64,000 nucleotides of DNA, taken from positions 7,323,213-7,387,212 of the forward strand of contig CM033726.1 in NCBI GenBank assembly GCA_019671005.1, in the 5' to 3' direction. The stretch comes from Hibiscus mutabilis. Lineage: Eukaryota; Streptophyta; Magnoliopsida; Malvales; Malvaceae. Numbering within the stretch: the first letter of the stretch is position 1; each line of letters begins with the position of its first letter. This document shows positions 10,576 through 19,174 of this stretch, piece after piece. The position numbers and the translations under genes were made by a program. The notes beneath the pieces were generated by a model, which saw only the letters and a list, made by a program, of their open reading frames with translations, was not told the DNA's origin and searched no databases.

Positions 10576-12471
10576 ATGACCAGGGCTAGACCGATTACAC
10601 CAGAATATCCCTTTGATCCAGAAATCGAACGAACCTTACAAAGACTTAAACGAAGGTTAAGAGTAGCAATGGCTAATCAAGACGGCAATATGAATCAAGA
10701 TGTTCCAGCAGGAGGAAGAGTGATTCTTGCACGAAACAGAACTATCCGAGACTATCTTGAAGAAGATCTTGATGGACTTAATCCAAGATTTGTCGCACCT
10801 AAAATTGAAACCGACCACTTTGAGTTGAAATCGGTGATGTTTAATATGATCAACACTATTGGTCAATTTGGCGGCTCAGCAACTGAAGATGCACGACAAC
10901 ATCTTAAATCTTTCCTCGAGATTTACAACTCGTTCAAAATACACGGAGTCACCCCCAATGTTTTACGATTAAGATTATTCCCCTATTCACTGAGGGATAA
11001 TGCGAAAGCATGGTTGAATAGCATTCCTGCCGGATCAATAGGATCTTGGACTGATCTTTGTCGTGATTTCCTTGCTCGGTTTAATCCTACAAATTTGACT
11101 GATAAGCTTCGTAATGACATTACTTCTTTTTGACAGGCAGATGATGAATCTATATATGAGGCTTGGGAGCGGTATAGAGAACTTCTACACAAGTGCCCCC
11201 TGCACGGATTCCCAGTGTGGACACAAGTAACAATGTTTTACAACGCCGTGAATACACCAACAAGGATGATGCTAGATGCCTCGGCAAACGGCATACTCCT
11301 AGATAAGTCACCGGAGGAAGCAATGTAAATTCTAAACAGGCTTGCCAAGAATGATTATCAATTCCCCTCTACTAGAAGAGGAGGAGTTAGACGCCAAGCC
11401 ACAATACATGAATTAGGATCATCAAACTCAATTTCGGCACAATTGGCCACTTTAACCTAGATGGTCTAGAACATGCAGAAACCAAACAACACACATGAGG
11501 TCAAGGTAATGAATTCCTTTTGTGAGTTATGTTGTGGTAACCATGATTCTTTTGAATGTATGCATAATTCGAAATCCAACTTCTATGTGGGGAATTACAA
11601 CCGGAACAACAATGTGATATCCAATACATACAATCCAGCTTGGAAGAAGCACCCGAATTTTTCATGGAGTAATCCCGACAATGCTCTAAACCAGAACAAT
11701 CAGAATGTACAAGCATTGGGATTCCAGCAGAATATGCCACGGCAACAGTTGTCGCAGCAACAACCGACAACATCTAGTTCTTTGGAAAATTCTCTAAATG
11801 CTTTTATGTTGAAAACTGAATCTTATATGGCTGAGAATAGTAACTTCATAAAAAGAACTGATGCTTTTATTAATAGGACCAAGATGAGATTGCAAAACCT
11901 AGAGGCGACAATCAAATCATTGGAAAATCAAGTCGGACAATTTGCTCAAAACCTAAATACTAGACGGCAAAGAGGTTTACCTAACGATACTGAAGTCGCA
12001 AGAGGAACTGGCCAAGAGCAATGTAAGGCGGTCACCAGTAGAAGCGGCCAACAACTTAAAGAGGCTCAAGCCCGCTCATCAAACAAAACTCCACAAAAAG
12101 ATCAAGATGAACCCAGCGGCAAAGCCTCTGATGCTGAACCAGGAATCGCAGCGGCAACTGGTAATAAGCATGCCTCGGCAACTGGCGATAAGGATGCCTC
12201 GACAACCCCAATTGATGATGCCTTGGCAACTCCAGTTGTCCCGGCAATGCCGTCAATCAGGTTCCAAACCAATGAAAAGATCGAAGATATCTGTCTTCCG
12301 CCACCATTCCCACAAAGGTTGAAGCGACAAAAGCAAGAATATCAATTCAAGAAGTTTCTTGATATCCTAAAGCAAGTCCACATCAACTTTCCATTGGTGA
12401 AAGCAATTGAACAAATGCCAAACTATGCCAAGTTTCTTAAAGACATTGTGTCCAAGAGAACAAGGCTATGA
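10576..12471 (+). pseudogene. Element B gag (readable, with in-frame stops)
   Basis: Start taken at the ATG at 10576 (MTRARPITPEYPF), the usual Athila gag start; an upstream in-frame ATG at 10558 is less likely. Capsid motifs are LRLFPYSLRDNAKAWLNSIP (10963-11025), then WTDLCRDFLARF. The zinc knuckle C-EL-C-CGN-H-DSFE-C is at about 11521-11560. A coiled-coil-like segment (RMRLQNLEATIKSLENQVGQFAQN region, 11880-11955) precedes a low-complexity stretch rich in A/T/D at 12120-12250 that holds GGCAAC repeats. Stops at 11131 (TGA), 11326 (TAA), 11458 (TAG), 11467 (TAG) and 12469 (TGA) are each single codons in an otherwise intact frame. Confidence 0.9.
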
Positions 12472-12860
12472 GAGTTTGAAACAGTTACCGCAATAGAGGG
12501 ATGCATGGCCATGTTGCACAATCGTATGCCACCCAAGTTGAAGGATCCCGAAAGTTTCCCAACTTGATGCCTAAATCCGTTTTCCAGAAACTAGGAATCG
12601 GGAAGGCAAGGCCTACAACAGTTATGCTACAGCTAGCTGACAGATCCTATGTGCATCCAGAGGGAAAAATCGAAGACATACTGGTAAAAGTTGATAAATT
12701 TATTTTTCCCGATGACTTTATTGTTTTGGATTGTGAAGCAGATGAACATGCACCTATCATTCTCGGGAGACCATTCCTAGCAACATGGAGAACCTTGATC
12801 GATGTTGAAAAGGGAGAACTCACAATGAGGGTCAATGACCAGCAAGTTAAACTAAATGTG
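12472..12860 (+). pseudogene. Element B protease, active site deleted
   Basis: The conserved MPPKLKDPESFP stretch runs straight into NLMPKSVFQKLGIG. Compared with element A (6361-6430), 64 bases that include the active-site motif DLGA are missing, and the frame shifts from the gag frame to the pol frame at about 12556-12560. Downstream retropepsin parts are intact: LQLADRSYVHPEGKIEDILV, then DFIVLDCEADEHAPIILGRP, where I-I-L-G-R is the conserved C-terminal protease motif. No catalytic aspartate remains, so the protease cannot function. Confidence 0.85.
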
Positions 12861-13289
12861 TTCCAAACACTAAGGCATGCCGATGATCCAGAAGAATGTC
12901 AACTTCTTCATGCCAAGGCAGAGTTTAACTTCGACGAGGAATTTAGTTGCCTCAACAACTACATTGCCGATCAAGAGGAACCTGAGGAGTATGAAGAACT
13001 GGTCGATGAGGAACAACAAGAAGAGGCAAATTGGCTAGTCAATTGACCAGGTACATACTTTGAACCACTGGATTACTTAGGTAAGAAAGGTAAGCTCGAA
13101 AAGCCCTCTATTGAACAACCACTGATTCTTGAGTTAAAACAGTTACCGGAGCAACTAAAATATGCATACTTAGGAACCAATAATACATTGCCTATAATTA
13201 TTTCTTCTAAGTTACAGCCTGAGAAGGAAAAGAAGCTGGTCAAAATGTTGATCTTACACAAGAAGGCAATAGGGTGAACAATTGCCGAC
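12861..13289 (+). pseudogene. Element B protease-RT linker
   Basis: Same frame as pol, with stops at 13044 (TGA) and 13275 (TGA). Contains an acidic stretch (QEEPEEYEELVDEEQQEE) and LKQLPEQLKYAYLGTNNT, matching the linker of element A. No enzyme motif. Confidence 0.8.
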
Positions 13290-14200
13290 TTGAAGGGAAT
13301 TAGCCCTGCAGTGTGCATGCACAAGATTTTGTTGGAAGATGATCACAAACCTTCAATTGAGGCCCAGAGGAGAATGAATCATGCCATCAAAGGGGTTGTA
13401 ATGAAAGAAATCATCAAGTGGCTTGACACCGGCATTATATACCCTATCTCTAATAGTACATGGGTAAGTCCGGTACAATATGTACCGAAAAAGGGAGGTA
13501 TAACGGTGGTAAGTAATGAAAACAATGAACTCATTCCAACCATGACTTTTACCGGTTGGAGGGTTTGTATGGATTATCGAAAGCTAAACGAAGCCACTAG
13601 AAAAGATCACTTCCTATTACCCTTTATTGATCAAATGCTTGACCGTCTTGCAAGTAAACCCTTTTATTATTTTCTTGATGGTTATTCAGGTTACAATCAA
13701 ATTGCCATAGCACCAGAAGATCAAGAAAAGACAACCTTCACATGCCCATACGATACTTATTCTTTCCGAAGGATGACGTTCGAATTGTGTAACGCCCCGA
13801 CAACCTTCCAAAGATGCATAATGGCACTCTTTTCAGACATGGTCAAAGACTTCCTTGAGATCTTCATAGATGATTTTTCTATTTTTGGTAATGACTTCTA
13901 CAGCTGCCTCGACAATTTAGAGAAGGTGTTGGCAAGATATGAAGAAACCAATTTAGTCCTCAATTGGGAGAAGTGCCATTTTATGCTAGATGAAGGAATA
14001 GTGCTCGGCCACAAGATTTCATCCAAGGGAATTGAAGTAGACAAAGCCAAGGTGGACGTGATCGAGAGATTACCCCCACCAAGTTCGGTTAAAGGAATTC
14101 GAAGCTTTCTTGGATATGCAGGTTTTTACAGGAGGTTCATTCATAATTTTTCTAAAATCACTAAACCCTTGTGCAATTTGCTTGAACAGGATAAAGTCTT
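13290..14200 (+). pseudogene. Element B reverse transcriptase domain
   Basis: Nearly complete Ty3/gypsy RT in an open stretch. Blocks: HKPSIEAQRRMNHAIKGVV, WVSPVQYVPKKGGITVV, WRVCMDYRKLNEATRKDHF, FYYFLDGYSGYNQIAIAPED, the catalytic box EIFIDDFSIFG (about 13856-13890, both aspartates present), GHKISSKGIEVDKAKV and FLGYAGFYRRFIHNFSKITK. It would copy retrotransposon RNA into DNA inside virus-like particles. The domain looks intact, but upstream and downstream stops prevent a full polyprotein. Confidence 0.93.
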
Positions 14201-14700
14201 CGATTTCGATGATTCTTGCACCCAAGCACTCGAAACCTTAAAGGAAAAGCTTGCCTCGGCACCCATTGTCGTTCCACCAGATTGGACGCTACCTTTTGAG
14301 CTCATGTGTGATGCAAGTGATTTTGCGGTAGGAGCAGTTCTAGGCCAACGCACATGTAAGACCTTCCATGTGATATACTACGCTAGTAAAACTCTTAATA
14401 GTTCTCAAGTGAATTACACAACAACGAAGAAATAGTTACTAGCTGTAGTTTTTGCATTTGACAAGTTCTGATCCTATTTGATTGGTACAAAGGTAATTGT
14501 TCATACGGACCATTCGGTAATTAAATATCTATTTGCTAAAAAGGATGCCAAACCTCGTTTGATTCGTTGGATATTACTTTTACAAGAATTCGATATTGAA
14601 ATTAACGACAGGAAAAGAATAGAAAATCAAGTGGCCGATCACTTCTCACGTTTAGAACGCAATAGGGAGAATGACATGGATCTAGAGATATGCGATGTAT
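14201..14700 (+). pseudogene. Element B RNase H domain
   Basis: Follows RT without a gap. Motifs: FELMCDASDFAVGAVLGQR (first catalytic Asp), YYASKTLNSSQVNYTTT, VIVHTDHSVIKYLFAKKDA and ENQVADHFSRLE at the end. Stops at 14433 (TAG) and 14469 (TGA) split it. RNase H removes the RNA strand during reverse transcription. Confidence 0.9.
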
Positions 14701-14724
14701 TCCTGGATGAGAAACTTTTAGTTG

Positions 14725-14992
14725 CCTTGGTAACCATGGATGCGCACTCCTCGGCAACTCTCGACGTCACGGCAACCATAGATGCGCATGCCTCGGCAAC
14801 CCTCGACACCTCGGCAACCATGGATGCGTACGCCTCGGCAACTCTCAACACCGCATCAGCCCTTGACACGCACGCCTCGTCAACCATGGATGCGCATGCC
14901 TCAACAACCCTTGATGCTTCGGCAGCCATGGATGTGCACCCCTCGGCAATTTTGGGAGCAGGCGCCACGGCAGCACATGCCTCAACAATACC
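14725..14992 (+). repeat. Degenerate 42-bp (14-residue) tandem repeat inside pol
   Basis: About six copies of a unit translating as TMDAHASATLDTSA or close variants lie between RNase H and the integrase linker TIPWYANLVNFLV. At DNA level each unit carries one or two CCTCGGCAAC/CACGGCAACC words. The frame stays open throughout. The matching linker of element A joins LL to TTIPWYAD directly, so the block is an addition of roughly 80 residues specific to B. Confidence 0.9.
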
Positions 14993-16277
14993 CTGGTATG
15001 CGAATTTAGTTAATTTCCTTGTTTGTGGTATTTTACCTTATGGTCTTACTCACCAAGGGAAGAAGCGGTTCCGCCATGATGCTAAGCATTACTTTTGGGA
15101 CGAGCCTATTTTGTTTAAATAATGTGCAGATCAGGTTATACGCCGATGTATCCCCGAAGAGGAGCAGCAAAATGTACTCCAGCAATGCCATTCTTCACCC
15201 TATGGAGGACATTTTGGAGGAACTCGTACCGCGGCCAAAGTTTTGCAATCCGGTTTGTATTGGCCAACATTGTACAAAGATGCCCAAGACTTTTACAAGC
15301 AATGTGATCGTTGCCAGAGGACGGGCAATATCTCTAGACGACATGAGATGCCACTCCAAAACATCATCGAGGTAGAATTGTTCAATGTATGGGGGATCGA
15401 TTTTATGGGACCTTTCCCATCTTTATTCAGAAACCTCTATATTCTACTTGCCATCAACTACGTGTCTAAATGGGTTGAGGCAGCTGCAGTTCCCAACAAC
15501 GATTCCAAGACCGTGCAACGATTCTTGCAGAAAAATATATTTACACGGTTTGGGATGCTGAGAGCAATTATCAGTGACGAAGGCAAGCATTTTGACAATA
15601 GACTTATTGCCAAGATGTTGCAACGCTTCGGCGTATAACACAAGATTGCCACGGCATATCACCCACAAACCAATGTGCAAGCAGAAATTTCCAACCGAGA
15701 ATTGAAGGGTATACTCGAGAAAGTTGTAAATCCCTCTAGGAAGGATTGGTCATTAAGACTAGATGACGCGCTTTGGGCATATCGCATTGCATTCAAAACG
15801 CCCTTAGGTATGTCCCCCTTCCGACTTGTCTATGGCAAAACATGCCATCTATCGGTGGAAATTGAACACAAGGCATATTGGGCAATCAAGACCGTGAATA
15901 TGGATTGGGAAAGTGCCGGACAAAAACGTTTGTTGGACCTCAACGAGATAGAAGAATTCCATGCACTCGCCTATAACAATGCACGAATCTACAAGGAGAA
16001 AACAAAGCAATGGCATGACAAGAAACTATTACCGCGGTAATTCACGCCACGACAATTAGTTCTCTTATTCAATTCTCGGCTAAAACTTTTCCCGAGAAAG
16101 CTGAAATCAAGATGGTCGGGACCATTCAAAGTTGTCAAACCATTCTCCCATGGTGCCGTGATAATCAATTCCATCACTGACAAACATGAATTCAAAGTTA
16201 ATGGACAAAGATTAAAGCACTACAATGGTGCCCATGTGGAACGTAACAAAGAAGTGGTCACCTTAGGAGATGCATGA
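14985..16277 (+). pseudogene. Element B integrase (readable, with in-frame stops)
   Basis: Integrates the DNA copy into the genome. Seen in order: linker IPWYANLVNFLV; H2C2 zinc finger (CHSSPYGGHFGG ... CDRCQRTGN, about 15185-15330); the catalytic triad as WGIDFMG (15393-15410), ISDEGKHFDN (about 15570-15600) and a Glu in NVQAEISNREL (about 15670-15700); and a C-terminal tail with LLFNSRLKLFPRKLKSRWSG and FKVNGQRLKHY. Stops at 15120, 15636 and 16038 (all TAA) are the only breaks; the natural end is TGA at 16275. No chromodomain follows, as expected for Athila. Confidence 0.9.
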
Positions 16278-16863
16278 ACATGCTCTCCTTTCGATATTTT
16301 TTATTATTTTTATTATTTTCAATTACTTTTTTTTATTTTATTTTTTTTCGAACTAATTATTTTTTATTTTCGATTATTATTATATTTTTTAGGATATTTT
16401 TATTTTATTTAAGATTAAAACTACATCTTTCATATTTATCTTTTTAAGTTTAAGAATCCCTTTACACATATTTATTTATTTTATTTTATTAGTTTATCTT
16501 TAATTTTAATCCTTATTCGATTTGTCTTTGAATTGTAGGAAAAAAGTTCAAGATAAAGAGGAATTTTGATCCAAGAAGGAAAACATCTTCAACAAGGAAA
16601 TTAATGGGCTGAATCTAAGGCTTATATAAAGCCTCCAACTTACCCTAATTAAACCCACTAGCCGTCACCCTTCCCCTAAACTGAAACCCTCTTTTTCTTC
16701 TTTCCAAAATTAATCCCACCCACCATATTTACTACCTATCTTTTCTATATAACCCATCACCCTTAACTTCCAAGAAACCTTTTCCAACTTTTCATCTTGC
16801 AACTCTTTAGTTTCTTTTATTTTCTTTTCTTTATTTTTACAAAACTCATAACCAAGATCATCC
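16278..16863 (+). other. Non-coding spacer between pol and ORF2 in element B
   Basis: T-rich sequence with long TTTTATT runs (16300-16500) followed by a C-rich leader before the ORF2 start. Athila ORF2 is thought to be expressed from a spliced or separate transcript, and the pyrimidine-rich run could serve splicing, but no splice site can be proved here. Confidence 0.5.
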
Positions 16864-18339
16864 ATGGCATCCAAAATTAAATTTTTGGTTCATTCAAGTT
16901 CCTCCAAAGAACCAAGATACAAGAGGTTTGCTACACCGGTGGTTCAAGAAAGATTTCAATCCAAGTTTGAAAGCCAGAAGATTTACGAAGGACAAGGCTT
17001 TGAATACTCCAAATCTCATCAAGATTTCGGCCTTGAACCATTCATCTTCGAGAGGATTGCACATCAAAAGTGGCAAATCTTTTGCCATCAATCGGAACCG
17101 GGTAACATCTCATGGGTAAGAGAATTCTATGCTCACTCACCTAACCCAGATAATCCTTATGTTTTTGTTCGTGACAAGGCCATACTCATAAGCCCCGAAA
17201 ACATCAACGTCTTTTACGGGCTCTACATTGAGAAGGATGAGCATCAAGCCTTTGTTGATCAACTCATGCCCAAACAACTCAACAAGGTGCTTCAAGAACT
17301 CACTCTACCGGGAACTCATTGGAACGATGGTAAATACAAGGGCACGTTAAATCGCCTTCAGCTTAAACGTGAGGCAAAACTATGGAATAAGTTTGTTAAA
17401 ACTTCTTTAATGCCTACCACACATAATACTACCGTTGATATACCGCATCTTTTGCTCATACATTCTGTCTTGCATAATCGCATCATTAACATTGGAAATA
17501 TTATATGTGATGAGATTTTTGTATGTAGCTCAAAAGACAAGGGCTCTATTTTCTTCCCTTGCCTAATTTCCAATCTTTGCAAGGAGATGTATGTCCCAAG
17601 TGAGTCCACCGATGAAAAGGCCCTACCAAAGTCCGGTTGGAATCAAGCACAAATTTGAAAGCTAATGGGAGAGGCACCAGTAAAATCCTCAATGCCTCTA
17701 ATTGTCGCGGCAACCCCTAATGCCCAAGCACCTAATGCCAGGGAAACTCGGCCATCAACCCCGAGACACTTTGAAGCACTCTTGCAACCATTGGCAAGCC
17801 ACCTTAGGCAAATTAAAGACCGAAAACTAATGTTCATGCGGTACATGAATGAGCACAACAATGCCATCACCCAAGTCATCCTAGAAAAGTACCCAGATAG
17901 TCGCGTGCTATTCCCAATCTTTCCTGTCGAGATCCTTGCCCCGGCAACCAATGAAGCAGTCGCCATGGTAACCACAATAGATGATGCCACGGTAACCTAC
18001 ACCGCGCTTGCCCAAGCAGATGCCACGGCAACCAACCCTAAAGATGCCACGACAACCAAAGATAAAGACATCCCGGCAACCATTGCAAAAGCCAAAGGTA
18101 AAACACCTATGCCCAAATCAACTCGTACATAATCATTGTCTGATTTTTCAGATTCGGACGAGTCCTCCATTGCACCAACAAAGACCGCACCAATTGAATC
18201 CTTCAAGCGAAAAGCCAATGACATTGATGAAGAGGATGATGAGGACAACCCTGTACGAGGATCGATTCAACCATTGACAACAAGGAAACAACCATCGCGT
18301 TCAGTAAGAGAATCAAGACACCGACCAAAAGGAAACTAA
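16864..18339 (+). pseudogene. Element B ORF2 (env-position ORF, plant transposon protein domain)
   Basis: 492 codons including in-frame stops at 17656 (TGA) and 18130 (TAA). The start ATG follows a clear leader (ACCAAGATCATCCATGGC). The first 265 residues resemble the putative plant transposon protein family found in this position in Athila elements (motif stretches VREFYAHSPNPDNPYVFVRD and LLLIHSVLHNRIINIGNIIC). The second part has a helical stretch (SHLRQIKDRKLMFMRYMNEH), a low-complexity A/T/K region carrying GGCAACC repeats and an acidic/basic tail. I see no convincing signal peptide or transmembrane helix, so an envelope role is not supported. Confidence 0.8.
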
Positions 18340-18752
18340 TCATCCACGACGATGAACTCTCAGAGTAAGTCCTCGTTTGCATTTTATTTTTCTTTTTCTT
18401 TAATGCATGCATTGAGGACAATGCCTCACTCGAGTTTGGGGAGAATTGTTATTAGTTAGTTACCATGTTTAGTTGCATTCATCTTAACTATTGCATTTAG
18501 GATACATAAATTGCTTGCCATGCCTTTAGTTGGAACAAGAATTGCCTTGATTTGATGAATATATGATGTTGACTTTGCCACTGCACTTAATTGATAGAAT
18601 TTTTATTCTAGGATAACCATGGAAAACTTAGAATTTTACTATGATGCTAAATTTGATGAAACACTATTGTGGTTTGATTGATTTAAGGAATTCTAGTGAA
18701 CTCATGTTGATAATTAAAAAATTTGGGGATTAGAATAAAAATTGGATGAATG

Positions 18753-18778
18753 CTAGAGGTGCCCGAAATTGGCTATAG
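18753..18778 (+). repeat. 26-bp stem-loop repeat, copy 1
   Basis: CTAGAGGTGCCCGAAATTGG followed by CTATAG: the ends are inverted copies of each other (CTAGAG/CTATAG), weaker than in copies 2 and 3. Confidence 0.75.
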
Positions 18779-18799
18779 CATGTGCTAAAAAAATGATTG

Positions 18800-18825
18800 C
18801 TAGAGGTGCCCGAAACCGGCTCTAG
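18800..18825 (+). repeat. 26-bp stem-loop repeat, copy 2
   Basis: CTAGAGGTGCCCGAAACCGG followed by CTCTAG: CTAGAG pairs with CTCTAG and the inner bases could extend the stem (CCGG/GGTGCC region). Confidence 0.8.
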
Positions 18826-18865
18826 TCGAATAAATTAATTAACTTAAGAAAACTAAAACAAAACA

Positions 18866-18891
18866 CTAGAGGTGCCCAAAACCGGCTCTAG
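18866..18891 (+). repeat. 26-bp stem-loop repeat, copy 3
   Basis: CTAGAGGTGCCCAAAACCGG followed by CTCTAG, one base different from copy 2. Confidence 0.8.
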
Positions 18892-19163
18892 TTAAAACAT
18901 GTTAAAAAGAACCCAATGAAGTAATTTGAAAACCTCTTGTTTGCGTAGAATCCGAAAAATCAACTTGCACACAACTCCGTACACACTCACAAGCATTATA
19001 GTTTGATTCTGAGTAACTCCTGAGTTTTCCGAAAAAAGAAAAGCCAATCATACTTTGTGCCCCGGTTTTGAGAATTGAAATCAAGTTCAAAGCTAAGTTT
19101 GTGAAAATTGAAGTCTTGGCAGGTAATTATTAGTTTGCATTGCTTGAGGACAAGCAATAGTTC

Positions 19164-19174
19164 GAGTTTGGGGG
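19164..19174 (+). promoter_or_regulatory. Polypurine tract of element B
   Basis: GAGTTTGGGGG directly abuts the 3' LTR start and would prime plus-strand DNA synthesis. Position and composition fit; the interruption by TTT is common in this group. Confidence 0.65.

Larger units (their letters stand above)
18340..19174 (+). other. 3' untranslated region of element B
   Basis: Non-coding. Holds three copies of a 26-base imperfect inverted repeat (18753, 18800, 18866) and ends in a purine tract (GAGTTTGGGGG) just before the 3' LTR. The phrase GAGGACAA...CTCGAGTTTGGGG occurs at both 18415-18440 and 19147-19172, so a polypurine-tract-like segment is duplicated at the two ends of this region. Confidence 0.65.

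Noticed and set aside
12056..12322. Frames with PRQ repeats on both strands
   Set aside because: Shadows of the GGCAAC repeats within the gag frame.
14725..14992. Possible CRISPR-like array
   Set aside because: Repeats are degenerate, contiguous, coding and without spacers.
16864..18339. ORF2 as a true viral envelope gene
   Set aside because: Its position fits, but I see no signal peptide, fusion peptide or transmembrane anchor, and the similarity is to a plant transposon protein family.
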